The notes under the pieces are model-generated. The model saw only the letters and a program-made list of their open reading frames with translations, was not told the origin of the DNA and made no database searches. A stretch of 64,000 nucleotides of DNA from Bradyrhizobium sp. JYMT SZCCT0180 (lineage in GTDB: Bacteria > Pseudomonadota > Alphaproteobacteria > Rhizobiales > Xanthobacteraceae): NCBI RefSeq assembly GCF_018130165.1, contig NZ_JAFCLZ010000008.1:186001-250000 (forward strand). The letters run 5' to 3'. Position 1 is the first letter of the stretch; each line of letters begins with the position of its first letter. Below, piece after piece: positions 44,589-54,187 of this stretch. Both the position numbers and the translations under genes were made by a program.

Positions 44589-46183
44589 GCCGCGAACGCC
44601 TTTATCTGTTCGACACCACGCTGCGCGACGGCGCGCAAACCAACGGGGTCGACTTCACGCTGCATGACAAGCAGATCATCGCCGGCATGCTCGACGAACT
44701 CGGCATCGACTATGTCGAAGGCGGCTATCCCGGTGCCAATCCGACCGATACCGAATTTTTTGCGACCAAGCCGAAGCTCGACCATGCGCGCTTCACCGCG
44801 TTCGGCATGACGCGCCGTCCCGGCCGCTCGGCTTCCAACGATCCCGGGCTGGCGGCACTGATCGAAGCCAAGGCGGATGCGATCTGCTTTGTCGCGAAAG
44901 CCTCGGCCTATCAGGTTCGCGTCGCGCTCGAGACCACGAACGAAGAGAACCTCGCCTCGATCCGCGACAGCGTCAGTGCCGCCAAGGCCGCCGGCCGCGA
45001 GGTGATGGTGGATTGCGAGCACTTCTTCGACGGCTACAAGGAGAATTCCGAGTTCGCGCTGGCCTGCGCTAAGGCTGCTTACGAGTCCGGCGCGCGCTGG
45101 GTCGTGCTGTGCGACACCAATGGCGGCACCATGCCGCACGAGGTCGAGACCATCGTCGGCGATGTCATCAAGTATATCCCCGGCGGCAATGTCGGCATCC
45201 ACGCCCATAACGATACCGAGCAGGCGGTCGCCAATTCGCTCGCCGCGGTTCGCGCCGGAGCGCGGCAGATCCAAGGCACGCTGAACGGGCTCGGCGAGCG
45301 CTGCGGCAACGCCAATCTCTGTTCGCTGATCCCGACCTTGCGGCTGAAGAACGAATTTTCGGACGCCTTCGAGATCGGCGTCACCGATGAGAAAATGGCG
45401 ACCTTGATGAAGGTGTCGCGGACGCTCGACGATATGCTGAACCGCGCGCCGAACCGCCACGCCGCCTATGTCGGCGAAAGCGCCTTCGTGACCAAGACCG
45501 GCATCCACGCCTCCGCGGTCATGAAGGACCCGCACACCTATGAGCACGTGCTGCCCGAACTGGTCGGCAACCATCGCAAGGTGCTGGTGTCCGATCAGGC
45601 CGGCCGCTCCAACGTGATGGCCGAACTCGACCGCGCCGGCATCCCTTACGAGAAAAGCGATCCGAAGCTGGCGCGGCTGGTCGAGGAGCTGAAGGAGCGC
45701 GAGGCGGCCGGTTACGCCTACGAATCCGCCAATGCGTCGTTCGATCTGTTGGCGCGGCGCACGCTCGGGCGAGTGCCGGAGTATTTCCGGGTCGAGCAGT
45801 TCGACGTCAATGTCGAGCAGCGCTACAATTCCAACGGCCAGCGCGTCACGGTGGCGCTCGCGGTGGTAAAGGTCGATGTCGCCGGCGAGCGGCTGATTTC
45901 GGCCGCGGAGGGCAACGGCCCCGTCAACGCGCTCGACGTCGCGCTGCGCAAGGACCTCGGCAAGTACCAGACATACATCGAAGGCCTGAGGCTGATCGAC
46001 TACCGCGTTCGTATCCTCAATGGCGGCACGGAGGCGGTGACGCGGGTGCTGATCGAGAGTGAGGATGAAAACGGCGATAGCTGGATCACGGTCGGCGTGT
46101 CGCCGAATATCATCGACGCCTCGTTCCAGGCGCTGATGGACTCGGTGGTCTACAAGCTGGTGAAATCAGGCGCGCCGGTGTGA
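44585..46183 (+). CDS. cimA: (R)-citramalate synthase
   Basis: A 532-residue enzyme of the LeuA-like family that condenses acetyl-CoA and pyruvate on the threonine-independent route to isoleucine. The N-terminal barrel has FDTTLRDGAQT with Arg14 and Asp15, the metal-binding HAHND around residue 207, and a C-terminal LeuA dimer domain ending in the allosteric fold. Its length and the LRDGAQTNG segment fit CimA rather than isopropylmalate or homocitrate synthase. Start fixed by the overlap with the GNAT stop. Confidence 0.92.
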   Translation: MSRERLYLFDTTLRDGAQTNGVDFTLHDKQIIAGMLDELGIDYVEGGYPGANPTDTEFFATKPKLDHARFTAFGMTRRPGRSASNDPGLAALIEAKADAICFVAKASAYQVRVALETTNEENLASIRDSVSAAKAAGREVMVDCEHFFDGYKENSEFALACAKAAYESGARWVVLCDTNGGTMPHEVETIVGDVIKYIPGGNVGIHAHNDTEQAVANSLAAVRAGARQIQGTLNGLGERCGNANLCSLIPTLRLKNEFSDAFEIGVTDEKMATLMKVSRTLDDMLNRAPNRHAAYVGESAFVTKTGIHASAVMKDPHTYEHVLPELVGNHRKVLVSDQAGRSNVMAELDRAGIPYEKSDPKLARLVEELKEREAAGYAYESANASFDLLARRTLGRVPEYFRVEQFDVNVEQRYNSNGQRVTVALAVVKVDVAGERLISAAEGNGPVNALDVALRKDLGKYQTYIEGLRLIDYRVRILNGGTEAVTRVLIESEDENGDSWITVGVSPNIIDASFQALMDSVVYKLVKSGAPV

Positions 46184-46208
46184 GGGTTACTGGCGTCGAC
46201 TCTATCGA

Positions 46209-46291
46209 CGTCATTGCGAGGAGCGTAGCGACGAAGCAATCCATGGTTCCTCTGCCGCACGATGGATTGCTTCGCTTCGCTCGCAATGACG
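46209..46291. repeat. REP-like inverted repeat, second copy
   Basis: CGTCATTGCGAGGAGCGTAG and GCTTCGCTCGCAATGACG are inverse arms with GAAGCAATCCAT / ATGGATTGCTTC inside. Same family as 35161-35236. Confidence 0.88.
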
Positions 46292-46312
46292 TTGAGAAAT
46301 GGGGGCTCATTC

Positions 46313-46690
46313 ATGCTCGATCACGTCTCCGTCGGCGTTGCCGATCTCGAACGCGCGGCGCGCTTCTATGAACCGACACTTGCCGCGCTCGGCCTGTCAC
46401 AACTGGTGACGCGCCCCGCGACCATCGGCTTCGGCAAAACCTATCCCGAATTCTGGATCAATCTGCGCGCCGGCATGCCGCCGGTGGCGCCGGAGAGCGG
46501 CGTCCATATCTGCCTTCGCGCGCGGTCCACGGATGCGGTTGACGCATTTCATGGCGCGGCGCTGAGCGCCGGCGGCCGTTCCGACGGAGCGCCGGGGTTG
46601 CGTCCACACGACCGGGTGAAATATTACGCAGCCTTCGTGATCGATCCCGACGGCAACCGCATCGAGGCGGTGACGTTTCCGAGTGAGTGA
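46313..46690 (+). CDS. VOC family protein (glyoxalase-like)
   Basis: A 125-residue vicinal-oxygen-chelate protein starting MLDHVSVGVADLERAARFYE, with His4, a middle His in GVHICLRA and Glu in GNRIEAVTF as probable metal ligands. The longer frame to 46262 begins inside a repeat and is rejected. Substrate unknown. Confidence 0.85.
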   Translation: MLDHVSVGVADLERAARFYEPTLAALGLSQLVTRPATIGFGKTYPEFWINLRAGMPPVAPESGVHICLRARSTDAVDAFHGAALSAGGRSDGAPGLRPHDRVKYYAAFVIDPDGNRIEAVTFPSE

Positions 46691-46702
46691 AGGCGCAAGC
46701 CT

Positions 46703-47308
46703 CTACAGCCGTCGCGCGACGTCCGGCGCCATCTCCTGGGTGCCCGCGGGGGCAAGAGCTGCGGCGGCGCGCAGACGCGGCAGGACGTCCTCGACGCGTT
46801 CGGCCTTCAGGACCTCGACGTCGAGGGCAGGGCGGATGAACTGATTGGCGCGCATATGCGTCAATAGCGCGATCAGCGGCTCCCAGAAATCGTCGATGTT
46901 GGCGAGCAGCACCGGTTTGGTGTGCCGGCCGAGCTGTTGCCAGGTCATCTGCTCGACCAGTTCCTCCAACGTGCCGACGCCGCCGGGAAGGGCGACGAAT
47001 GCGTCGGAGCGTTCGAACATCAGCCGCTTGCGCTCGTGCATGTCAGGCGTGACGACCAGTTCGGTAAGGTTCGGATTCATGCGCTCGCGGTTGGCGAGAA
47101 AATCCGGAATGATCCCGGTAACGGCGCCACCGTGATCCAGCACGGCTTTGGCTACCGCGCCCATCAGGCCCACCGATCCGCCGCCATAAACGAGGCGGAT
47201 ACTGTTCTCGGCGAACACCTTGCCCAGCGCGATCGCAGCTTCCACGAAACGGGGGTTCGAGCCGGAGCCGGAGCCGCAATAGACGCAGACGGTTTTGATT
47301 TGGTTCAT
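46703..47308 (-). CDS. LOG family (cytokinin riboside phosphoribohydrolase-like) protein
   Basis: A 201-residue Rossmann-fold protein of the TIGR00730 group. GGGSVGLMG (43-50) and the catalytic motif PGGVGTLEE (108-116) are intact. Members cleave ribose from nucleoside monophosphates, giving cytokinins in plant-associated bacteria or having a housekeeping role. The start at 47308 is chosen because the family begins with KTVCVYCGS; the longer frame is spurious. Confidence 0.9.
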   Translation of the reverse strand: MNQIKTVCVYCGSGSGSNPRFVEAAIALGKVFAENSIRLVYGGGSVGLMGAVAKAVLDHGGAVTGIIPDFLANRERMNPNLTELVVTPDMHERKRLMFERSDAFVALPGGVGTLEELVEQMTWQQLGRHTKPVLLANIDDFWEPLIALLTHMRANQFIRPALDVEVLKAERVEDVLPRLRAAAALAPAGTQEMAPDVARRL

Positions 47309-47521
47309 GCAATTTATGTGGCACTGCAGCGTAGAAAGCTCAAGTCCGAGAATATACTGCCACAGCGGTTTTGAACCCGAAATGCGGGCAAACCGGAGAA
47401 AGTTTTGCCTTTCAAGGCTGTACGCGGCGCTTAAACGCTCTATATGACGAGCAGAATGACGATCAACGCAAACCATGTAGCGGCGAACGGGCGCGCCATC
47501 AGAATTTTGGGCGCTTGATCC

Positions 47522-49468
47522 ATGGCCGACACTGATTCGCGAGCCGACGAAGCGCCACTGCCCGATAGCTCCTCCCTCGAAAAGGCGACCCTGATCGGGA
47601 CGCTGGCGCATCTGTGGCCCTATATCTGGCCCGGCGACCGCGCCGACCTGAAAATGCGCGTGGTCTGGTCGATGGTGCTGCTGCTGGTCGCGAAGCTCGC
47701 GACGCTGACGGTGCCCTTCACCTTCAAATGGGCGATCGACGCGCTCAACGGCCACGGCAGCGCGCCGGTGGAACCGTCGAACTGGACGCTGTGGCTGATC
47801 GCGTCACCCTTGCTGATGACCGCGAGCTACGGCGCGGTGCGGGTGCTGATGGCGGTGCTGACGCAGTGGCGCGACGGCATCTTCGCGCGCGTTGCGATGC
47901 ATGCGGTGCGCAAGCTCGCCTACATCACCTTCGTGCACATGCACGAGCTGTCGCTCCGCTTCCACCTCGAGCGCAAGACCGGGGGACTGACCCGCGTGCT
48001 GGAGCGCGGCCGCACCGGTATCGAAGTGATCGTGCGGATGGTGATCCTGCAACTGATCCCGACCATCGTCGAGGTGTCGCTGCTGATGGCGGTGCTGCTG
48101 TGGCAGTTCGACTGGCGCTACGTGCTGGTCACCGCGGTCACGGTCGTGATCTATATGTACTACACCTACATCGCGACCGAATGGCGGATCGAGATCCGCC
48201 GCAAGATGAACGATTCCGACACCGAGGCGAACACCAAGGCGATCGACTCGCTGCTCAACTACGAGACCGTAAAATATTTCAGCGCCGAGCAGCGCGAGGC
48301 CACGCGCTACGACCGCTCGATGGAGCGCTACGAACACAACAGCGTGAAGACCTACACGTCGCTCGCCGTGCTCAACACCGGGCAGGCGGTCATCTTCACG
48401 CTCGGTCTCACCGCGACCATGCTGATGTGCGCGATCGGCGTGCGCAACGGCACCAACACCGTCGGTGACTTCGTCATGGTCAACGCCATGATGATCCAGT
48501 TGTACCAGCCGCTCAATTTCATGGGCATGGTCTATCGTGAGATCAAGCAGGCGGTGATCGACATCGAGAAGATGTTCAGCGTGCTGTCGCGCAACCCCGA
48601 GATCAAGGATATCCCGGGCGCCGTGCCGCTGGTGGTCGGTTCGGGCAATGTGCGTTTCGAAGACGTGCGGTTTGCCTACGACCCCGAGCGTCCGATCCTG
48701 AAAGGCCTCAGCTTCGAGGTGCCGGCGGGCAAGACGGTTGCGATCGTCGGGCCATCGGGGGCGGGCAAGTCGACGATCTCGCGGCTGCTGTTCCGCCTTT
48801 ATGACGTTTCCGGCGGTCAGATACTGATCGACGGCCAGGATATCAGGAACGTCACCCAGGCGTCGCTGCGCGCCTCGATCGGCATGGTGCCGCAGGACAC
48901 CGTGCTGTTCAACGACACCATCCGCTACAACATCCGCTACGGCCGCTGGGACGCCAGCGACGCGGAGGTGGAGGAGGCCGCGCAACTGGCGCAGATCGAC
49001 AGTTTCATCCGGATGTCACCGCTGGGATATGAGACCCAGGTCGGCGAACGCGGATTGAAATTGTCCGGTGGCGAGAAGCAGCGCGTCGCGATCGCGCGCA
49101 CCGTGTTGAAGGCGCCGCCGATCCTGGTGCTCGATGAGGCGACCTCGGCGCTCGACAGTCATACCGAACATGAAATCCAGGAATCGCTCGAGCGGGTCTC
49201 GCGCGGCCGCACCTCACTGGTGATCGCGCATCGGCTCTCGACCATCGTCGGCGCAGACGAAATTATCGTGCTGGATCAGGGCCGCATTGCCGAGCGCGGC
49301 ACGCACGCCCGGCTTTTGGCTTCCGGCGGACTTTATGCCAGTATGTGGAACAGGCAGCGCGAAGCCGAGGAGGCGCGGGAGAAACTCGCGCAGATCGACG
49401 ACGACAACGAGGCGCCCAACCGCACCCCGCCGCCGGTCCAGGATCCTCTGGTCACCGCTGCGGAATAA
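47522..49468 (+). CDS. Atm1-type ABC exporter (half transporter)
   Basis: A 648-residue fused membrane/ATPase protein. Six helices lie in the first 330 residues, with the Atm1 signature DSLLNYETVKYFSAE. The ATPase has Walker A GPSGAGKST (near 410), LSGGEKQR (near 515) and ILVLDEATSALD (near 535). The Atm1/HMT family exports glutathione-linked sulfur or metal species, dimerising in the inner membrane. psd follows 57 bp later. Confidence 0.92.
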   Translation: MADTDSRADEAPLPDSSSLEKATLIGTLAHLWPYIWPGDRADLKMRVVWSMVLLLVAKLATLTVPFTFKWAIDALNGHGSAPVEPSNWTLWLIASPLLMTASYGAVRVLMAVLTQWRDGIFARVAMHAVRKLAYITFVHMHELSLRFHLERKTGGLTRVLERGRTGIEVIVRMVILQLIPTIVEVSLLMAVLLWQFDWRYVLVTAVTVVIYMYYTYIATEWRIEIRRKMNDSDTEANTKAIDSLLNYETVKYFSAEQREATRYDRSMERYEHNSVKTYTSLAVLNTGQAVIFTLGLTATMLMCAIGVRNGTNTVGDFVMVNAMMIQLYQPLNFMGMVYREIKQAVIDIEKMFSVLSRNPEIKDIPGAVPLVVGSGNVRFEDVRFAYDPERPILKGLSFEVPAGKTVAIVGPSGAGKSTISRLLFRLYDVSGGQILIDGQDIRNVTQASLRASIGMVPQDTVLFNDTIRYNIRYGRWDASDAEVEEAAQLAQIDSFIRMSPLGYETQVGERGLKLSGGEKQRVAIARTVLKAPPILVLDEATSALDSHTEHEIQESLERVSRGRTSLVIAHRLSTIVGADEIIVLDQGRIAERGTHARLLASGGLYASMWNRQREAEEAREKLAQIDDDNEAPNRTPPPVQDPLVTAAE

Positions 49469-49525
49469 TTGAAATACAGCTCGATCCCTTGAGAACGGGA
49501 CCGGGCCAGCCAATAGTGAGCCTCG

Positions 49526-50227
49526 ATGTCGATTGCCAATTCCATCCGCGCGCAAATCCCGCCTGTTCATCCCGAGGGCTATCCCTTCATCGGCGGCTTT
49601 GCGCTTGCTAGCCTGGTTCTGTTCTGGATCTGGACGCCGCTCGGCTGGATCGGCACGATCCTGACGGTCTGGTGCGCGCTGTTCTTCCGCGACCCCGTGC
49701 GCGTCACCCCGGTACGCGAAGGCATCGTGGTGTCGCCGGCCGACGGACGGGTCTCGATGATCTCTCAGGTGTTGCCGCCGGCCGAGCTTGGTCTCGGCGA
49801 CCGGCCGCTGCTGCGCATCTCGATCTTCATGAGCGTGTTCAACTGCCACGTGAACCGCGCTCCGGTGGCGGGGCGGATCGACCGCATCGCCTACCGGCCC
49901 GGCACCTTCATTAACGCCGAGCTCGACAAGGCCAGCGAGGACAATGAGCGCAACTCGCTGGTGATCTCGACCGCCGGCCATGGCCGCATCGGTGTGGTCC
50001 AGATCGCAGGCCTGGTGGCGCGACGTATTGTCTCGTTCGTGCGCGAGGGGCAGACGATCGGCGCCGGCGAGCGGTTCGGCCTGATCCGGTTCGGTTCGCG
50101 GCTCGACGTCTATTTGCCTGAAGGCGGCAAATCGCTGGTTTCCGAGGGCCAAACCGCGGTGGCCGGCGAGACCGTGCTGGCCGATCTCGGCGGCGCCAGC
50201 GAGCAGCGGACCTTCCGCGCCGATTAA
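49526..50227 (+). CDS. psd: Phosphatidylserine decarboxylase proenzyme
   Basis: A 233-residue short-form decarboxylase. The self-cleavage site is [10 protein letters not shown] near residue 190, producing the pyruvoyl group at the serine. The N-terminus has one or two membrane stretches. It makes phosphatidylethanolamine from phosphatidylserine; the enzyme for that substrate is the next gene, 76 bp downstream. Confidence 0.93.
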   Translation: MSIANSIRAQIPPVHPEGYPFIGGFALASLVLFWIWTPLGWIGTILTVWCALFFRDPVRVTPVREGIVVSPADGRVSMISQVLPPAELGLGDRPLLRISIFMSVFNCHVNRAPVAGRIDRIAYRPGTFINAELDKASEDNERNSLVISTAGHGRIGVVQIAGLVARRIVSFVREGQTIGAGERFGLIRFGSRLDVYLPEGGKSLVSEGQTAVAGETVLADLGGASEQRTFRAD

Positions 50228-50303
50228 CCATCCAAATGGCTGAGGCGCCTGCCGGCCGCCACAATGGCGGCGCAGGCTGGCACTTGCTATATATTGGCGA
50301 GCC

Positions 50304-51191
50304 ATGATGACACCCGATCCCAAATCTCCGGAATTGCGCCGCCGCCGGTTTCGTCCGATTCCGATCCGGATGCTGGTGCCGAACTTCATCACGTTGCTGG
50401 CGATCTGCGCCGGGCTGACGGCGATCCGGCTGTCGATCGAAGGCCGCATGGAGCTTGCGGTTGCGGCGATCGTTTTCGCGGCGGTGCTGGACGGGGTCGA
50501 CGGCCGCGTCGCGCGCATGATCAAGGGCCAGTCGAAATTCGGCGCCGAACTCGACAGCCTCGCGGACTTCGTCAATTTCGGTGTCACGCCCGGCCTGATG
50601 CTGTATTTCTGGCAGTTGCATGATCTCGGCAATGGCGGCTGGATCGCAGCCATGGTGTATGCGATCTCAGGCGGCCTGCGGCTGGCGCGGTTCAACGCCA
50701 GCATCGACGATCCGAACAAGCCCGCCTTCGCGGCAAATTATTTCACCGGCGTCCCGGCGCCGCTCGGTGCGCTGACCGTAATGCTGCCGATCTATCTGGT
50801 GTTTTTGGGCGTCCCGCAGCCGCCGGCCATACTGACCGCTTTCTATACGCTGCTGATCGGATTCCTGATGGTGTCGCGGCTGCCGGTGCTCTCCGGCAAG
50901 ACCGTGCGCATGCGCGTGCCGCCGGAAATGGTGCTGCCGGTTTTCGTCTCGGTGGTGTTCTTCATCGCGCTGCTCGTGAGCTATCCCTGGTACATTCTCT
51001 CGGTCGGGACCGTGCTGTATCTGTTGAGCCTGCCATGGGGCTGGAAAACCTATCGCGATCATGAGCGAAACGCCGCTGCCGCGCTGGCGGCTGCGACCAC
51101 CGATGCCGCCGCACCTGCCGGTCCAGCAGCCGTATTCCCGGCGGCTCCGACCGACGCCGAGCATGACGACCGGCCGGCGCGGCTGAACTGA
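50304..51191 (+). CDS. pssA: CDP-diacylglycerol-serine O-phosphatidyltransferase
   Basis: A 295-residue membrane enzyme with the CDP-alcohol phosphotransferase motif: Asp63, Asp66, Gly67 and Arg71, then Gly80, Asp84 and Asp88 (DGVDGRVAR to ELDSLAD). About eight helices. It forms phosphatidylserine for the preceding psd gene product. The Ala/Pro-rich tail of about 40 residues is not part of the core. Confidence 0.93.
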   Translation: MMTPDPKSPELRRRRFRPIPIRMLVPNFITLLAICAGLTAIRLSIEGRMELAVAAIVFAAVLDGVDGRVARMIKGQSKFGAELDSLADFVNFGVTPGLMLYFWQLHDLGNGGWIAAMVYAISGGLRLARFNASIDDPNKPAFAANYFTGVPAPLGALTVMLPIYLVFLGVPQPPAILTAFYTLLIGFLMVSRLPVLSGKTVRMRVPPEMVLPVFVSVVFFIALLVSYPWYILSVGTVLYLLSLPWGWKTYRDHERNAAAALAAATTDAAAPAGPAAVFPAAPTDAEHDDRPARLN

Positions 51192-51345
51192 GCCGCCACG
51201 CGACTTCCGATAGAACTGCCGAGATAGCTGGCAAGATAGCTGCCATGAGCGCTGGCCGAGTTGGGTTCGACCCCAATCTCGGCTATAGGGCTTAGCGATA
51301 TCCGGCTGTCCAAAATTCCGGCCCAAAAATCAGGAGAGAAACGCA

Positions 51346-52065
51346 GTGACCCAGTCCGCTTCCGCCCCGCTACCGGCTTCCGTGCTTGAAGCGTTGGCCC
51401 GCTACGACACGCCGACGATCTGCAATGCGATGGAGATCGTGGCGCCTGAGCGCCGGCTGATCGGCTACACCACCAAGCCGCTGGTCTGCCCGTTTCCCGA
51501 TCTGCCGCCGATGGTCGGTTATGCCCGCACGGTGACGATCCGCTCGGTCCTGAAGTCCAGCCTGCCGGCCGAGGAGGCATCGAAGCGGCGCATCGAGTAT
51601 TACGAGTATATGGGCACCGGCCACGGCCCGCGCATCACGGTGATCCAGGACATCGACGGCCCCGACGTCGGCTACGGCGCGTTTTGGGGCGAGGTGCAAA
51701 GCAACGTGCACAAGGCGCTCGGCTGTCTCGGCGTCATCACCGACGGCTCGATCCGCGACATCCCGCAATGGGCGCCGGGCTTCCAGGCCTTGGCTGGCTC
51801 GATCGGCCCGTCGCACGCGTGGGTGCACGCGGAAAATTTTGGCGGCGAAGTCCGCGTCGCCGGCATGACCGTTCGTTCCGACGATCTCATTCATGCCGAC
51901 AGCCACGGCGCGATCGTGATCCCGCACGACATCGCCGCCAAGGTGCCGGATGCGTGCGAACTTTGTGCCCGTCGCGAGACTCCGATCCTGGAGATCGCGC
52001 GCAGCCCGGACTTCACACTCGAGAAACTGAAAGCAGCGCTGAAGCGCTCGGCCGAAATACACTAA
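51346..52065 (+). CDS. RraA-like protein (HMG/CHA aldolase-type family)
   Basis: A 239-residue protein with the RraA/4-hydroxy-4-methyl-2-oxoglutarate aldolase fold: YDTPTICNAME at the start, GCLGVITDGSIRDIP as the substrate/metal site and DLIHADSHGAIVIP near the end. The GTG start at 51346 has AGGAGAG upstream. Members are metal-dependent aldolases or decarboxylases; true RNase E regulators are shorter. The binding protein gene after it may supply the substrate. Confidence 0.85.
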   Translation: MTQSASAPLPASVLEALARYDTPTICNAMEIVAPERRLIGYTTKPLVCPFPDLPPMVGYARTVTIRSVLKSSLPAEEASKRRIEYYEYMGTGHGPRITVIQDIDGPDVGYGAFWGEVQSNVHKALGCLGVITDGSIRDIPQWAPGFQALAGSIGPSHAWVHAENFGGEVRVAGMTVRSDDLIHADSHGAIVIPHDIAAKVPDACELCARRETPILEIARSPDFTLEKLKAALKRSAEIH

Positions 52066-52119
52066 CGAAAAAGGCCACCGGCAAAAGCCGGGGCCGTTCA
52101 CAGACGAGGGGGAGACGTC

Positions 52120-53088
52120 ATGAGAGCCTTTTGGGCGGCGCTGTCATTGCTTGTCATTGCCAGCGTCGCGGATGCGAATGCACAGAGCTATCCGTCGCGG
52201 CCCATCACGCTCGTCGTGCCCTTTCCACCGGGCGGATCCACCGACGCCGCCGCCCGGATCATGGCCGAGCGGATGCGCAGCAACCTCGGCCAATCGATCG
52301 TGATCGAAAATGTCGGCGGCGCCGGCGGCAGCATCGGCGTCGGTCGTGTCGCCCGCGCGGCACCGGACGGTTACACCTTCGACATCGGGCAATGGGACAC
52401 CCATGTCGGCAGCATCATCTACAAGCTCGACTATGACCTGGAAAAGGATTTCGAGCCGATCGCGCTGATATCAAACAATCCGCAGCTGATGGTCGCCAAG
52501 AAGGATCTGCCGGCGAACACACTTGGCGAACTCGTGACCTGGATGAAGGCCAATCCCGGCAAGATCAATTTCGTCAACCAGAACGCGGCCGCCAATGTTA
52601 CCGGCGTGATGTTCGAGAACCTGACCAAGCAGAAGGTGCAGTTCATTCCCTATCGCGGTGCAGGACCGGCGATGACCGATCTGGTCGCGGGTACGGTGGA
52701 TCTTCTGGTCGTGCAGGGTGCGGTGGCGCTGCCGCAAATCCGCGCCGGCGCGATCAAGGCGCTGGCCAATCTGTCGGTGGCGCGCTCCGCCTCGATGCCG
52801 GATATCCCGACGGCGGACGAGACCGGCGTGCCCGGACTTTACATGTCGGGCTGGTTCGGCTTCTGGGCGCCGAAGGGAACGCCAAAGGACATCATTGCCA
52901 AGCTCAACGCGGCCACCGTCGAGGCGCTGGCTGATCCGGCGATCCAGAAACGCTTTACCGAGCTCGGGCTCGACGTCGCTCCGCGCGCGCAGCAGACGCC
53001 GGAAGGACTGGCCGCATTCCAAAAGGCCGAGATCGACAAGTGGTGGCCGATCATCAAATCGGCCGGGATCGGTGTGCAGGCGCAGTGA
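52120..53088 (+). CDS. Tripartite tricarboxylate transporter binding protein (Bug/TctC family)
   Basis: A 322-residue periplasmic protein with a signal peptide (about 1-22, ANAQ). The Bug pattern YPSRPITLVVPFPPGGSTDA and the second-lobe FIPYRGAGPAMTDLVAGTV are clear. GGGGGAG precedes the ATG. No TctAB permease is nearby, as is common for this expanded family. Linked to the RraA-like gene, 54 bp apart, so a carboxylic acid is likely. Confidence 0.9.
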   Translation: MRAFWAALSLLVIASVADANAQSYPSRPITLVVPFPPGGSTDAAARIMAERMRSNLGQSIVIENVGGAGGSIGVGRVARAAPDGYTFDIGQWDTHVGSIIYKLDYDLEKDFEPIALISNNPQLMVAKKDLPANTLGELVTWMKANPGKINFVNQNAAANVTGVMFENLTKQKVQFIPYRGAGPAMTDLVAGTVDLLVVQGAVALPQIRAGAIKALANLSVARSASMPDIPTADETGVPGLYMSGWFGFWAPKGTPKDIIAKLNAATVEALADPAIQKRFTELGLDVAPRAQQTPEGLAAFQKAEIDKWWPIIKSAGIGVQAQ

Positions 53089-53380
53089 CCTGACCGAGCG
53101 AGCTGATCGATTGAACTGACTGCCCCTGCGCTCCGCGATGGCGGGCGCATTATGGTTAGCGAAAGGTTGCGATCGCGCCAGGGCCCATGATCCGGCAATT
53201 GGCGCCGATACTGGACGGATTTCCGCGCCCGGGACGCCGGCCCTCGCAATTGTACGGCACAGCCGCGGCTTAACCTTTACGCGTCTTTAACAGCGCCGAC
53301 GTAGGGTTCAGTTTGCGCGGCCCTTATGGGCAGCGACCGCCCAGCACGGGCGGTAGTTCGCGTACGCGTCGGAGTTCAGA

Positions 53381-54154
53381 ATGGATATCACCACGCTCCT
53401 CGGCCTGGTCGCCGGCACCATCGTGCTCTGCACGCTGATTCTGATGGGTGGCGATTTCCGGATGTTCTACGACATCCACGCCGTCATCATCATTTTCGGC
53501 GGCTCGTTCGCGGCGACGCTGATCCGGTTTCCGCTCAGTGCGATCCTGCATGGCATGCCGCTCGGCGCCAAATTCGCCTTCACGATGAGCCGTCTGTCGG
53601 CGCGCGACCTGGTCGATGAACTCGCCCGCATCGCCGAAATCGCCCGCAAGCAGGGTCCGGTCGGGTTGGAAAAGGTCGATACCAACGAGCCGTTCCTCGC
53701 CAAGGGAATCCGCTACGTCGCCGACGGTTACGATCTCGAATTCATCCGCGACAACCTCGAGCGCGATCGCGACAATTTCCTGATGCACCTGAACGAAGGT
53801 TCGAAGATCTATCGCGCCATCGGCGATTGCGCGCCGGCGTTCGGCATGATCGGCACGCTGCTCGGCATGGTGCAGATGTTCTCGAACATGCAGGATCCTT
53901 CGAAACTCGGTCCCTTCATGGCCGTCGCCTTGCTGGCGACGCTCTACGGCGCGCTGGTCGCCAACCTGATCTGTCTGCCGATCGCCGACAAGCTGCATGG
54001 CAAGCTGCTCGACGAGGAAACCAATCGCACGCTGATCATCGACGGCATCCTGATGATCCGGGATTCCAAGAGCCCGGCGCTGGTGCGCGAGATGCTGCTG
54101 GCCTATCTGCCTGAAAAGCATCGCCACGAGGAAGGCGAACTGGCGCCAGCCTGA
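53381..54154 (+). CDS. motA: Flagellar motor stator protein MotA (PomA type)
   Basis: A 257-residue protein with four helices. The cytoplasmic loop has IRDNLERDRDNFLMHLNEGS, and the pair of helices around PAFGMIGTLLGMVQMF and LLATLYGALVANLICLP is typical. It forms the proton channel with MotB, 33 bp downstream. GGAG lies upstream. No other flagellar gene is in the window. Confidence 0.92.
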   Translation: MDITTLLGLVAGTIVLCTLILMGGDFRMFYDIHAVIIIFGGSFAATLIRFPLSAILHGMPLGAKFAFTMSRLSARDLVDELARIAEIARKQGPVGLEKVDTNEPFLAKGIRYVADGYDLEFIRDNLERDRDNFLMHLNEGSKIYRAIGDCAPAFGMIGTLLGMVQMFSNMQDPSKLGPFMAVALLATLYGALVANLICLPIADKLHGKLLDEETNRTLIIDGILMIRDSKSPALVREMLLAYLPEKHRHEEGELAPA

Positions 54155-54187
54155 CCCTTCGGCAGCATCCAGGCGCGGATATAGAGC

